NCBI RefSeq assembly: GCF_040546595.1
Contig: NZ_JBEPOB010000001.1
Span: 4,341,001-4,405,000, forward strand
Direction of reading: 5' to 3'
Origin: Bosea sp. OAE506
GTDB lineage: Bacteria; Pseudomonadota; Alphaproteobacteria; Rhizobiales; Beijerinckiaceae
DNA length: 64,000 nt
The notes beneath the pieces were generated by a model. The model was not told the DNA's origin. It searched no databases and saw only the letters and a list, made by a program, of their open reading frames with translations. The position numbers were made by a program, and so were the translations under genes. Position 1 is the stretch's first letter; every line of letters starts with the position of its first letter. Below are positions 46,630 through 55,273 of this stretch, piece after piece.

Positions 46630-47208
46630 CTAGCCCGCGAGCAGGGCCAGCCCCGCCAGCGCCACGCCGCCACCGGCAATGCGCGCCAGCAGGGGGGCCC
46701 GCGCAGCCAGAACACCGGCCGCAGCGAGCCCCGCGCCATGCAATGCGGCGGTCGAGAGGACGAAGCCGAGTGCGTAGCCGAGCCCGCTTGCGCCTGCGGG
46801 AAGCTCGGCACCATGGGCGTAACCGTGGAAGATCGCGAAGATCGCGCAGGCTGCGGCGCCGGCCGTCAGCGGCGGGCTCGCCTTCAGCGCGATGGCGAGG
46901 CCGAGCACGACCACCGAAACGGCGATGCCGATCTCGACGCCGGGCAACGCCTCACCCGACATGCCCCAGAGCCCGGCCAGCACCATCATGCCGACGAAGG
47001 CGAACGGATAGGCGAAGCGCGCGCGACCGCCGGTGAGCCCGGCCCAGAGGCCGACGGCGACCATGGCGAGGACATGGTCTATCCCGAGCAGCGGGTGCAT
47101 CAGCCCCGCCCCGAAGCCATGCACGGCGCCGGTGCCGGTATGGGCCAGAGCGGGCCCGGCGAGCGCCGTCGCGATCAAGGCCAGAGCCATTCGTGTCGTC
47201 GCCGCCAT
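46630..47208 (-). CDS. ureJ: HupE/UreJ family nickel permease
   Basis: A 192-residue membrane protein with a cleavable-type N-terminus (LALIATALAGPALA), then HTGTGAVHGFGAGLMHPLLGIDHVLAMVAVGLWAG. The His residues and HPLxGxDHxLAM motif are diagnostic of HupE/UreJ nickel (or cobalt) transporters. A second metal motif is IFHGYAHGAELP. It has six to seven hydrophobic helices. Downstream of ureG by 22 bases, it likely supplies nickel for urease maturation. Confidence 0.92.
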   Translation of the reverse strand: MAATTRMALALIATALAGPALAHTGTGAVHGFGAGLMHPLLGIDHVLAMVAVGLWAGLTGGRARFAYPFAFVGMMVLAGLWGMSGEALPGVEIGIAVSVVVLGLAIALKASPPLTAGAAACAIFAIFHGYAHGAELPAGASGLGYALGFVLSTAALHGAGLAAAGVLAARAPLLARIAGGGVALAGLALLAG

Positions 47209-47230
47209 CGTTGCAATCCCCGTCCGTTCG

Positions 47231-47863
47231 TCATGCCGCCGGCGCAGCCCTCAGCCCGCCGGCCGTCTCGATGAAGTCGATCACCGCGTCGACGCCCTCG
47301 CCCGCCTTGGTGTTGGTAAAGGCGTAGGGCCGCTTGCCGCGCATCGTCTTCGTGTCGCGTTCCATGACTGCAAGATCCGCGCCGACATGGGGGGCGAGAT
47401 CGGTCTTGTTGATGACCAGCAGATCGGAGCGGGTGATGCCGGGGCCGCCCTTGCGCGGGATCTTCTCGCCGGCCGCGACGTCGATCACATAAATCGTCAG
47501 ATCTGCCAGTTCGGGCGAGAAGGTGGCGGCGAGATTGTCGCCGCCGGACTCGATCAGGATCATGTCGAGATCGGGAAACTTGCCGCGCATCTCCTCGACG
47601 GCGGCGAGATTGATCGAGCAGTCCTCGCGGATCGCGGTATGCGGGCAGCCGCCGGTCTCGACGCCCATGATGCGCTCCTGCGGCAGCGCGCCGGCCACCG
47701 TCAGCAGCCGCGCATCCTCCTTGGTGTAGATGTCGTTGGTGATGGCGCAGAGGTCGTAGCGGTCGCGCATGCGCTTGCAGAGCACCTCCATCAGCGCCGT
47801 CTTGCCGGAGCCGACGGGGCCGCCGATGCCGACGCGGAGAGGGCCATGGGGGGAACGGGTCAC
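47231..47863 (-). CDS. ureG: Urease accessory GTPase UreG
   Basis: A 210-residue SIMIBI-class GTPase that drives nickel insertion into urease. P-loop: [19 protein letters not shown]; the nickel-site CPH is in [35 protein letters not shown] and [15 protein letters not shown] are switch and G4 regions. It acts with UreF, UreD and UreE. It lies three bases downstream of the DUF3995 gene. Confidence 0.96.
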   Translation of the reverse strand: MTRSPHGPLRVGIGGPVGSGKTALMEVLCKRMRDRYDLCAITNDIYTKEDARLLTVAGALPQERIMGVETGGCPHTAIREDCSINLAAVEEMRGKFPDLDMILIESGGDNLAATFSPELADLTIYVIDVAAGEKIPRKGGPGITRSDLLVINKTDLAPHVGADLAVMERDTKTMRGKRPYAFTNTKAGEGVDAVIDFIETAGGLRAAPAA

Positions 47864-47866
47864 GGG

Positions 47867-48304
47867 TCAGACTCCTTGAAACAGCAGAACGGCGTAGCCG
47901 GCGGCAACCGTGAGACACAGCGGCGAATACATGCGCCCGTCGATCGTGGCGAAGGGCTCGACGGGATGCTTGCGCCGCCAGGCCGGCAGGAAGCCTGCGA
48001 TGCCCCGGAGCAAGAACACGGCCATGATGGCGCCTCCGACGCTCCGGGCGAACCAACCCGTCGCGACCGTCCCGAACCAGCCGGCCAGCAGCAGCGGCCA
48101 GAGCGCGGTGACGGCGATCACGGCTGCCACAAGCAGGCACATGGCCGGCGGTGGCATGCGCTTCAGACGGGGGTCTCCGACGACCCGGCGAACGAGGTCC
48201 TGCTCGCCGGAAGCCGGCCAGAGACCGCCAAGTCCCCAGTAGGCATGGAGAAGTGCGACCGCCGCCAGCACGAGCGCGAGCGCCGGGGCGACGACGCCCG
48301 TCAC
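47867..48304 (-). CDS. DUF3995 membrane protein within the urease accessory operon
   Basis: A 145-residue protein with four hydrophobic helices. LLHAYWGLGGLWPASGEQDLVRRVVGDP and a C-terminal FLPAWRRKHPVEPFATIDGRMYSPLCLTVAAGY are typical of DUF3995. It starts with GTG at 48304 overlapping the ureF stop and ends three bases before ureG, so it is translationally embedded between two urease maturation genes. No function is known; context allows a role in nickel or urea handling, but that is inference. Confidence 0.75.
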   Translation of the reverse strand: MTGVVAPALALVLAAVALLHAYWGLGGLWPASGEQDLVRRVVGDPRLKRMPPPAMCLLVAAVIAVTALWPLLLAGWFGTVATGWFARSVGGAIMAVFLLRGIAGFLPAWRRKHPVEPFATIDGRMYSPLCLTVAAGYAVLLFQGV

Positions 48305-48975
48305 GAGCGGAACAGCCGCGAATACTGCGTCTCGTGGCGCAGAGAGGCGAGATCGGAGCGGAAGGCGCAGCCGCCGAGGTCATCCAGCGTCGCAGGCTCG
48401 GCTTCCGCGGCCGCCGCCTGCACGGCGGGAACCAGTGCGGCGGTAAGCCTCTGCCCGTCGGTCTGGCCGACGATGCCGAGCCGCACCGAGGCCGAGACGA
48501 GATTGGCGACGAAGGCCAGGCCATAGGCCTCCAGCGACGCCGCGAGCGGCAGGCCGTGACCCGCGCTGGCTGCCGCGACGGCCAGCGGATAGGCGATATC
48601 CTCCGGCCAGATCCGCTTGAGGCGCTCGATCGCCTCGCAGGGCCAGGCGGCCCGCAGCGCCGCGACGAAGGCGTTGCCCTGCGTCACCGTCTCGAGCCGG
48701 CGCTCGGCGGAGTTCGCCAGCGCCAGGGCGAGTTCGGCGATCTCGGCCAGCGCCGCATCGTCGCCTGCATTGAGCGCACGGGCGGCACAGGCGAAGAGGA
48801 TCAGGTCGTTGCGCAGCGAGCCGTGGACGACGAGCGCCTCGAGCCAGTCCCGCAGTGTCGCAGCGTCATGCAGGTCGCCGCATTCGAAGGCCCATTCGAG
48901 GCCGTGGGAATAGGCGAAGGCGCCGACCGGGAAGGACGGCGACAGCCAGACCATCAGGGGCAGATGGGCCGCCAT
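48301..48975 (-). CDS. ureF: Urease accessory protein UreF
   Basis: A 224-residue helical chaperone that with UreD docks UreG on the apo-urease. WLSPSFPVGAFAYSHGLEWAFECGDLHD at the N-terminus is the UreF signature, and a conserved segment near the C-terminus reads GCAFRSDLASLRHETQYSRLFRS. Normal length. Overlaps the following DUF3995 gene by four bases. Confidence 0.95.
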   Translation of the reverse strand: MAAHLPLMVWLSPSFPVGAFAYSHGLEWAFECGDLHDAATLRDWLEALVVHGSLRNDLILFACAARALNAGDDAALAEIAELALALANSAERRLETVTQGNAFVAALRAAWPCEAIERLKRIWPEDIAYPLAVAAASAGHGLPLAASLEAYGLAFVANLVSASVRLGIVGQTDGQRLTAALVPAVQAAAAEAEPATLDDLGGCAFRSDLASLRHETQYSRLFRS

Positions 48976-48984
48976 GCGCGCTGC

Positions 48985-49704
48985 TCAGTGATCGTGGCTG
49001 TGGCCCTTGTGGCCGTGTTCGGCGCCGTGCTTGTGGCCATGGTCGTGATGCGCGTGGTCATGCCCGCAGCCGCAGGCGTCACCATGGGCGTGCGCATGCG
49101 CTTCCGCATGGGCGTGCCCCTTGTCGCCATGAGCGTGCGCCTCGGCATGACCATGGGCGTGCGTCGCGTGATCGTGCCCATGATGCGCGTGGTCGTGATC
49201 ATGGTGGTGGTCGTGATGACCATGATCATGATGGCCATGGGCGTGGCTGGGATGGTCGCAATTGGCGTGGTCGTGGTCGTAGGCGCCGCGCTCGGGCTGG
49301 AACGGCCGCATCACGGCCTGCATGGCGCAGCCCTGACCGCGCACCATTTCGGCCAGCACATGGTCGTTCTCGATATAGATCGCGTCAGTGGTGATCTCGG
49401 CGGGCGTATGCCGGTTGCCGATATGCCAGGCGACGCGCATCAGCCGCAGCGGGTTCTCGGCCTTGATCTCGAGCAGGCTCTGCGGCGCGGCCTTCACCAG
49501 CACCAGACGGCCATCCTCGAGCTTGACGGCGTCGCCGTCGCCGAGCGCCGTCGCCTTGTCGAGATCAAGCAGCACGTCGAGCCCGCCATCGGCCTTGAGC
49601 GCGAGGCGGCGGCGGTTGCGATCGTCATGGTCGAGCGTCAGCGTATCGACGACGCGGTCTTGCCTGACGGCGGCCTTGCGAACGACGGAGGTGGCGCGAA
49701 GCAT
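48985..49704 (-). CDS. ureE: Urease accessory nickel chaperone UreE with His-rich tail
   Basis: A 239-residue nickel-binding protein. The first 155 residues form the UreE domains (LTLDHDDRNRRRLALKADGG, YHIGNRHTPAEI-like AWHIGNRHTPAEITTDAIYIENDHVLAEMV). The last 85 residues are an extreme His/Asp/Ala/Gly tract with more than 35 histidines plus CGCG, a nickel store or shuttle. Such tails occur in UreE but this one is long. The His codons produce the repeated CAT/CAC pattern seen in DNA here. Confidence 0.95.
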   Translation of the reverse strand: MLRATSVVRKAAVRQDRVVDTLTLDHDDRNRRRLALKADGGLDVLLDLDKATALGDGDAVKLEDGRLVLVKAAPQSLLEIKAENPLRLMRVAWHIGNRHTPAEITTDAIYIENDHVLAEMVRGQGCAMQAVMRPFQPERGAYDHDHANCDHPSHAHGHHDHGHHDHHHDHDHAHHGHDHATHAHGHAEAHAHGDKGHAHAEAHAHAHGDACGCGHDHAHHDHGHKHGAEHGHKGHSHDH

Positions 49705-49732
49705 GATGGATAGTCCGTGACTGAAGCGAAGA

Positions 49733-50042
49733 TCAGAGGCGGTCGATCGACCGCGGCTCGATCACTTCGATCACCGGAGGCGCCATGACGCAAGCCCTCG
49801 TCGCCTTCAGGAATGTCACCATGTGCTCCGAGCGCATGTGGCGGTCGATGTCGGCGCGGGTCTCCCAGCTCTCGAACGACACGAAGCGGCAGGGGCTCGT
49901 CAGGCTCTCGTGGAACTCGTAGCCGAGGCAGCCGGGTTCCCGGCGGGTCGCCTCGATGCAGGCAGTGGCGGCGGCGACGAACGTCTCCCAGGTATCGGGG
50001 GCGGACCTCGATACGGGCAATGACGAGAAAAGGATCGGACAA
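49733..50042 (-). pseudogene. Antibiotic-biosynthesis-monooxygenase (ABM) domain gene with +1 frameshift
   Basis: The ABM domain reads DTWETFVAAATACIEATRREPGCLGYEFHESLTSPCRFVSFESW in one frame, but its expected first strand (FLVIARIEVRP) lies in another frame just upstream. Removing one C from a run of five (plus-strand GGGGG at 49997-50001) joins them into VIARIEVRPDTWETF, a normal ABM start. A TTG at 50042 would then open a protein of about 102 residues. Without correction only a TTG at 50020 is available. Either a real lesion or a homopolymer error. Inserted between ureE and the iron-binding-protein gene. Confidence 0.6.
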
Positions 50043-50128
50043 AAAGCCAGGCTCCGAACGCAACGGTGATGAAGCCCGATTACGCGAAGGAGCGGCTGGC
50101 GGATGCAGATGCCCGATCCTCCCCGCGC

Positions 50129-51166
50129 TCAGCGCGGCTGGGACTTCACCTCCGCATCGAACTTCTTCAGCAGTCGCGACCGCTCGGCCGGGGAGCCCCA
50201 GCGCGGGGTATCGTAGTCGATCAGCTTCATCTCCGAGAACTTCGGCGCGTCGGGGGACAGGGCCGAATTCCGGTTCGAGGGGATCGAGTTGATCTTGAGC
50301 TTGGCGTTGATGTTCTGCGCCTCGGGCGACAGCGTGAAATCGACGAAGCGTCGCGCGGCGTCGGGATTGCGGCCGCCCTTGATGATCGAAACCGAGCCGG
50401 TCTCGTAGCCCGTGCCCTCGCAGGGAGCGACGGTCTCGATCGGCGCGCCCTGCAGCTTCTGGGTCAGCATGTCGTGGATGAAGGCGATGCCGACCGTCGT
50501 CTCGCCGAGCGCGGTCGCCTTGACCGGGGCGATCCCGGACTTCGTGTACTGGTTGATGTTCCGGTGAAGCGCCTTGAGGTACTCGAAGCCCTTCTCCTCG
50601 CCGAGGCGCTGAACCGTGGTGGCGAGGAAGACATAGGCCGTTCCCGAGGAATTGGGATCGGCGATCTGGACCTCGTCGCGGAGCTTGGGATCGAGCAGGT
50701 CGGCCCAGCATTTGGGGGCGGCGATGCCGCGCTTCTTGAGCAGTTCGGTGTTGTAGCCGATGCCGAGCGCCCCGAGATAGATGCCGTTCGTCCGGAATTT
50801 CGACTGCTCGGCATGGCGCTGCGCCCAGTCGAGCAGCTCGGGGAGTTTCGGCGACTTGTACTCGTCCAGCAGCCCCTCTTCCGCCGCCTGGAGATGCGGC
50901 TCGCCGGGCCCGCCCCACCAGACATCGCCGCGCGGATTGCCGGCCTCCGCCTTCACCTGAGCATAGACCTCGCCCGTGCTCTTGCGGACCATTGCGACCT
51001 TGATGCCGGTCGATTTCTCGAACATCGCCGCGCCCTCGCGGCACTGTTCCTCAAGAATGGAACAGTAGACGGTCACCTCCTGCGCCTTGGCGGGCGCGAG
51101 ACCGCCCCAGGCGGCGCCCAAGAGGGACAAAGCCGCCAGAATGCGGGTGGTCTGGCGTCGATCCAT
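50129..51166 (-). CDS. Iron(III)-type ABC transporter substrate-binding protein
   Basis: A 345-residue periplasmic binding protein (SBP family 1, FbpA/AfuA-like) with a signal peptide ending GLAPAKAQE. VTVYCSILEEQCREGAAMFEKSTGIKV opens the mature domain; DVWWGGPGEPHLQAAEEGLLDEY and ALGIGYNTELLKKRG are family segments. IAFIHDMLTQKLQGAPIETVAPCEGTGYETGSVSIIKG is the hinge region. The tyrosine pair of ferric-binding proteins is not obvious, so other ligands (phosphonate, polyamine) are possible. No permease or ATPase gene is adjacent. Confidence 0.85.
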   Translation of the reverse strand: MDRRQTTRILAALSLLGAAWGGLAPAKAQEVTVYCSILEEQCREGAAMFEKSTGIKVAMVRKSTGEVYAQVKAEAGNPRGDVWWGGPGEPHLQAAEEGLLDEYKSPKLPELLDWAQRHAEQSKFRTNGIYLGALGIGYNTELLKKRGIAAPKCWADLLDPKLRDEVQIADPNSSGTAYVFLATTVQRLGEEKGFEYLKALHRNINQYTKSGIAPVKATALGETTVGIAFIHDMLTQKLQGAPIETVAPCEGTGYETGSVSIIKGGRNPDAARRFVDFTLSPEAQNINAKLKINSIPSNRNSALSPDAPKFSEMKLIDYDTPRWGSPAERSRLLKKFDAEVKSQPR

Positions 51167-51238
51167 GGCGTTCTTCCCTGTCGGCTTGTGTTTTGCCGAC
51201 TAGAGAATGGACGAGGCCGGGCTGTCAATGATGCGGGT

Positions 51239-51490
51239 TCAGCCGTCGCGCGTGCGATCCGGCAGGGCATCGACCGCTTCGGCGGCGCCCTGATCCCGGC
51301 CGAGTACGCCCTCGCGCAGCACCTTCGTCGCCGCCTCGGCCTTCGCCTCCGGTGCGGTGGCGAGCGGCTCGGTGTCCGGCGTTGCGGTCAGACCGATCTC
51401 CGCAGGCTTGCGGGAATCGTTTCGCGCCGTCGCGGCGAAGGTGGCGAGCGCTTCCGGCTGCTGCCCTTCGGGATCCTTGTCGGTAGCCAT
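51239..51490 (-). CDS. Small hypothetical protein (83 residues)
   Basis: A soluble Ala/Glu/Thr/Asp-rich polypeptide (MATDKDPEGQQPEALATFAATARND), without hydrophobic segments or recognisable domain. I accept it as a gene because GGGAGG lies six bases before the ATG. It probably is largely disordered. It sits between ureC and the iron-type binding protein gene. Function unknown. Confidence 0.6.
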   Translation of the reverse strand: MATDKDPEGQQPEALATFAATARNDSRKPAEIGLTATPDTEPLATAPEAKAEAATKVLREGVLGRDQGAAEAVDALPDRTRDG

Positions 51491-51561
51491 GGCGAACCTC
51501 CCTGTTCTGGAGGGAGAGGAACGCCAGGGCGAGGTGGGCTGTTCCGCGCCGTGCTGCGTCG

Positions 51562-53298
51562 TCAGAACAGGAAATAGCGCTGCGCCAGCGGCAGTTCCTT
51601 GGCGGGCTCGCAGACGAGCAGTTCGCCGTCGGCAACGACCGCATAGGTCTCCGGGTCGATCTGGATGTCGGGCGTGGCGTCGTTGTGGATCATGCTCTTC
51701 TTGGAGATGCCGCCGCGGGTGTTCTCGACCGCGACCATCTCCTTCTCGGTGCCCAGCCGGTTGCGCAGGCCGTTGGCCATCGCGGCCTGCGAGACGAAGA
51801 CCAGCGAGGTCGAGGTCACCGCCTTGCCGAAGGCGCCGAACATCGGGCGGTAATGCACCGGCTGCGGCGTCGGGATCGAGGCGTTCGGGTCGCCCATCGG
51901 GGCAGCGGCGATCATGCCGCCCTTGATGATCAGGTCCGGCTTGGTCGCGAAGAAGGCCGGCGACCAGACCACGAGATCGGCGAGCTTGCCGATCGCGATC
52001 GAGCCGATATGGCGCGAGATGCCATGCGCGATGGCGGGGTTGATCGTGTATTTCGCGACATAGCGCTTGGCGCGGAAATTGTCGGCGCCGGTGCCGACAT
52101 CCTGCGCGAGCGTGCCGCGCTGGACCTTCATCTTGTGCGCGGTCTGCCAGGTGCGGGTGATCACCTCGCCGACACGGCCCATGGCCTGGCTGTCCGAGGA
52201 CATCATCGAGAGCGCGCCGAGATCGTGCAGGATGTCCTCGGCCGCGATCGTCTCCTTGCGGATGCGGCTCTCGGCGAAGGCAAGATCTTCCGGGATCGAG
52301 GGCGACAGGTGATGACAGACCATCAGCATGTCGAGATGCTCGTCGAGCGTGTTGACGGTGAAGGGCCGCGTCGGATTGGTCGATGACGGCAGGACGTTCT
52401 CGAGGCCTGCGACCTTCATGATGTCGGGCGCATGGCCGCCGCCCGCCCCTTCCGTGTGGAAGGCATGGATGGTGCGGCCCTTGAAGGCGGCGATCGTGTC
52501 CTCGACGAAGCCGCTTTCGTTGAGCGTGTCGGTGTGAATCATCACCTGCACGTCGTAGTCGTCGGCGACGGAGAGGCAGTTGTCGATCGCAGCCGGCGTC
52601 GTGCCCCAGTCCTCGTGCAGCTTCATCGCGCAGGCACCGGCCTCGACCATCTCGATCAGGGCGCCGGGCAGCGCCGCGTTGCCCTTGCCGGCGAAGGCGA
52701 GGTTCATCGGGAAGGCGTCGGCGGCCTTGATCATCTGGCCGAGGTGCCAGGGGCCGGGCGTGCAGGTCGTCGCCAGCGTGCCGTGCGCGGGGCCGGTGCC
52801 GCCGCCGAGCATGGTGGTGAGCCCGCTCATCAGCGCATCCTCGATCTGCTGCGGGCAGATGTAATGGATATGGCTGTCGAAGCCGCCGGCAGTGACGATC
52901 TTGCCCTCGCCTGCGATGACTTCGGTGCCCGGGCCGACGATGATCGTCTCGGTGGGGTCGAAATTGCCGAAGCCGCTCTGGATGTCGGGATTGCCGGCCT
53001 TGCCGATGGCACAGATGCGGCCCGCGCGGATGCCGATATCGGCCTTCACGATGCCCCAGTGGTCGAGGATCAGCGCGTTGGTGATGACGGTGTCGACGGC
53101 GCCGTCGGCATTGCGGACCTGGCTCTGGCCCATGCCGTCACGGATGACCTTGCCGCCGCCGAACTTCACCTCCTCGCCATAGGTCGTGAAATCCTTCTCG
53201 ACCTTGATGACGAGATCGGTGTCGCCGAGGCGCACCGTGTCGCCGGTGGTGGGGCCGAACATCGCGGCATAGGCGTTGCGGGGGTAATTGAAGGGCAT
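51562..53298 (-). CDS. ureC: Urease alpha subunit UreC
   Basis: Catalytic subunit of nickel urease (urea to ammonia and carbamate), 578 residues. Nickel ligands lie in [25 protein letters not shown] (carbamylated Lys), [27 protein letters not shown] and [32 protein letters not shown] is the active-site flap region. Start [20 protein letters not shown] at 53298. It is directly downstream of ureAB. Confidence 0.97.
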   Translation of the reverse strand: MPFNYPRNAYAAMFGPTTGDTVRLGDTDLVIKVEKDFTTYGEEVKFGGGKVIRDGMGQSQVRNADGAVDTVITNALILDHWGIVKADIGIRAGRICAIGKAGNPDIQSGFGNFDPTETIIVGPGTEVIAGEGKIVTAGGFDSHIHYICPQQIEDALMSGLTTMLGGGTGPAHGTLATTCTPGPWHLGQMIKAADAFPMNLAFAGKGNAALPGALIEMVEAGACAMKLHEDWGTTPAAIDNCLSVADDYDVQVMIHTDTLNESGFVEDTIAAFKGRTIHAFHTEGAGGGHAPDIMKVAGLENVLPSSTNPTRPFTVNTLDEHLDMLMVCHHLSPSIPEDLAFAESRIRKETIAAEDILHDLGALSMMSSDSQAMGRVGEVITRTWQTAHKMKVQRGTLAQDVGTGADNFRAKRYVAKYTINPAIAHGISRHIGSIAIGKLADLVVWSPAFFATKPDLIIKGGMIAAAPMGDPNASIPTPQPVHYRPMFGAFGKAVTSTSLVFVSQAAMANGLRNRLGTEKEMVAVENTRGGISKKSMIHNDATPDIQIDPETYAVVADGELLVCEPAKELPLAQRYFLF

Positions 53299-53353
53299 CG
53301 TGTCATCTCCTCGAGGCGGATCAGGGCTGCGGCAGTTCAGAGCGTCAGACCGC

Positions 53354-53974
53354 TCAGAGCTTCCCCATGACCTCCTGCCGGAACCCGTAGACCTCGCGCT
53401 TGCCGGCGACTGCGACCAACCTGACCTCGCGGGTCTGGCCCGGCTCGAAGCGCACCGCCGTTCCGGCGGGGATATCGAGCCGGAAGCCAAGCGCCTTGTC
53501 GCGCTCGAAGGCGAGTGCCGGATTGGCCTCGAAGAAATGATAATGCGAGCCGATCTGGATCGGCCGGTCGCCGGTGTTGGAGACGGTGAGCGAGAGGCTC
53601 TCGCGGCCCTCGTTCATGACAAGGTCGCCCGGCAGCGTCGTAACTTCGCCGGGCTTCATCGTGTCGGACGCGCCGCGGATCGGCTCGTGGACGGTGACGA
53701 GCTTGGTTCCGTCAGGGAAGGTCGCCTCGATCTGGACGTCGTGGATGAGGGCGGCGATACCGTCCATGACCTGGTCGGCGCGCACCACATGGGCGCCCGC
53801 CTGCATCAGGTCGGCGACGGAGCGGCCGTCGCGCGCGCCCTCGACGACGAAGTCGGTGATCAGCGCGACGGCCTCGGGATAGTTCAGCTTGACGCCGCGC
53901 TCGAGCCTGCGTCGCGCGACCATGGCGGCCATGGCGACGAGCAGCTTGTCCTTTTCGCGCGGCGTCAGATTCAT
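53354..53974 (-). CDS. ureAB: Fused urease gamma/beta subunit
   Basis: A 206-residue fusion. Residues 1-100 are the gamma subunit ([61 protein letters not shown]). Residues 105-206 are beta ([46 protein letters not shown]). Separate genes are commonest in bacteria; fusion is known in Helicobacter and in some alphaproteobacteria. The start overlaps the stop of the acidic ORF upstream. Confidence 0.95.
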   Translation of the reverse strand: MNLTPREKDKLLVAMAAMVARRRLERGVKLNYPEAVALITDFVVEGARDGRSVADLMQAGAHVVRADQVMDGIAALIHDVQIEATFPDGTKLVTVHEPIRGASDTMKPGEVTTLPGDLVMNEGRESLSLTVSNTGDRPIQIGSHYHFFEANPALAFERDKALGFRLDIPAGTAVRFEPGQTREVRLVAVAGKREVYGFRQEVMGKL

Positions 53975-54285
53975 GTCTTGTCCTTCTCTTCGTCCTCGTC
54001 GGCGCCGTCCGAACCCTCGTCCTCGCCGTCCTCGTCTTCCGAACCGTCTTCGTCCTCGATGCCGAAATCGGCATATTCATAGGCGAAGACGATCTCGCCC
54101 GTCGCCGGGTCGAAGGCGCTCGCAGTCGAGTCCTCGAAGGCCTCGATCAGCATCTCGGCATCATCGGGGCCGGCTACGTCGAAGCGGCGCACCGCCTCCT
54201 CGCCCTCGCCGCTCAGCGCCAGCTCGATCGCCCAGCCCCGCGCGCCGGTGTCGTAGATGCATTTCAGACCCTGGATCGCCAGCAT
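53971..54285 (-). CDS. Acidic small protein between ureD and ureAB
   Basis: A 104-residue protein. Residues 1-72 form a compact part ([30 protein letters not shown]...[19 protein letters not shown]), and the remainder is almost entirely Asp/Glu/Gly/Ser. GAGGAG lies seven bases upstream of the ATG, and the stop overlaps the ureAB start. I do not recognise the family. The tight embedding suggests a urease-related role (metal buffering is conceivable), which is inference. Confidence 0.75.
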   Translation of the reverse strand: MLAIQGLKCIYDTGARGWAIELALSGEGEEAVRRFDVAGPDDAEMLIEAFEDSTASAFDPATGEIVFAYEYADFGIEDEDGSEDEDGEDEGSDGADEDEEKDKT

Positions 54286-54295
54286 GATGCTCTCC

Positions 54296-55150
54296 TCAAG
54301 TTGACCAGGTGCGCGGCAGCGCACGGCCGGTCAGATGCCCGAGCAGCGTGACGAGCACGCGACGTAGGGCCTGGGCATCGGGAGAGAGAAGGCGGACGAC
54401 CAGAAGGTCGCAGACGAGGCCGGCGCCGAGCTCGACCGCGCCGGCCTGCGCCTCCTCGGCGAGCGCGCGGACCTGCTCCAGCCTGTCGGCGAGCTCGCCA
54501 CCGGCGACGAGGATCGTCGCGGCGGCGCGGGCGCCGGCGCCGATCGCGGAGCGCCCCAGCGTTTCGGCAATCGCGCCCTCAAGCCGGGCATCCTCGGCAA
54601 AGACGAGCTTCCCGTCGCGGCGGATGCGCCAGCGGTCGCGCAAGGCGCCGCGCTGCACGCTCTCGCCCATGGCGCTGCGGCCGAAGAACACGCTCTCGCA
54701 GGCGACGAGCCGGGCATCGGCCGCAAGATCGACGGCGAGGCGGCGGTTCAGGCGCGCGCCGGAGAACAGGATGCTCTCCTGCGGCACCCAGCAGAGCGAG
54801 GCGCCGGCGGCGACGCTCAGGCGGGTCTCGATGCGGGTGTCGCCCCCCTGGCTGCGGTAGATCTTCTCGGCGGCCTGGGTGGTGACGATCGCTTCGCTGC
54901 CGGGGCCAAGATCGACCGTCACGCTCATCGTGTCGCCGCCGGCCATGCCGCCGCCGGTGTTGATCAGCACGGCCTCGCTGGTTGCGTCGAAGGTGGTGGG
55001 GAAGCGGGCGCGGTAGCCGCCGGATTCGGAGAGGTCCAGCCGTAGCGTCTGTGCACCGACGCGGCCAAAGCGCAGCGCCACCCCGCCCGCGGCGCGGACA
55101 TAGGCGGGCAGCAGCGGATCGGTGGCGGCCGGAACGGGCGGCGCGTACAT
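54296..55150 (-). CDS. ureD: Urease accessory protein UreD
   Basis: A 284-residue maturation chaperone. INTGGGMAGGDTMSVTVDLGPGSEAIVTTQAAEKIYRS is the UreD signature, followed by WVPQESILFSGARLNRRLAVDLAADA and VFFGRSAMGE. I used the ATG at 55150 (MYAPPVPAATDPLLP); a TTG at 55219 gives an unneeded N-terminal extension. First gene of the urease set, ten bases before the acidic ORF. Confidence 0.93.
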   Translation of the reverse strand: MYAPPVPAATDPLLPAYVRAAGGVALRFGRVGAQTLRLDLSESGGYRARFPTTFDATSEAVLINTGGGMAGGDTMSVTVDLGPGSEAIVTTQAAEKIYRSQGGDTRIETRLSVAAGASLCWVPQESILFSGARLNRRLAVDLAADARLVACESVFFGRSAMGESVQRGALRDRWRIRRDGKLVFAEDARLEGAIAETLGRSAIGAGARAAATILVAGGELADRLEQVRALAEEAQAGAVELGAGLVCDLLVVRLLSPDAQALRRVLVTLLGHLTGRALPRTWST

Positions 55151-55273
55151 GGAGGGTCCCGAACGGGCTGGCGGAGTCGAACGACGCTGCAATCTTCCGC
55201 GCGCGTCGTTTTCCGGCAAGAGCCTCGCCCGCCTCGGCTGCCCAAATAATGGGCAATCCCGGCCTATGGGCTC

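Noticed and set aside
48990..49260. Repeat-like DNA pattern resembling a tandem array or CRISPR
   Set aside because: The periodicity is caused by His codons in the ureE tail; no constant repeat/spacer lengths.
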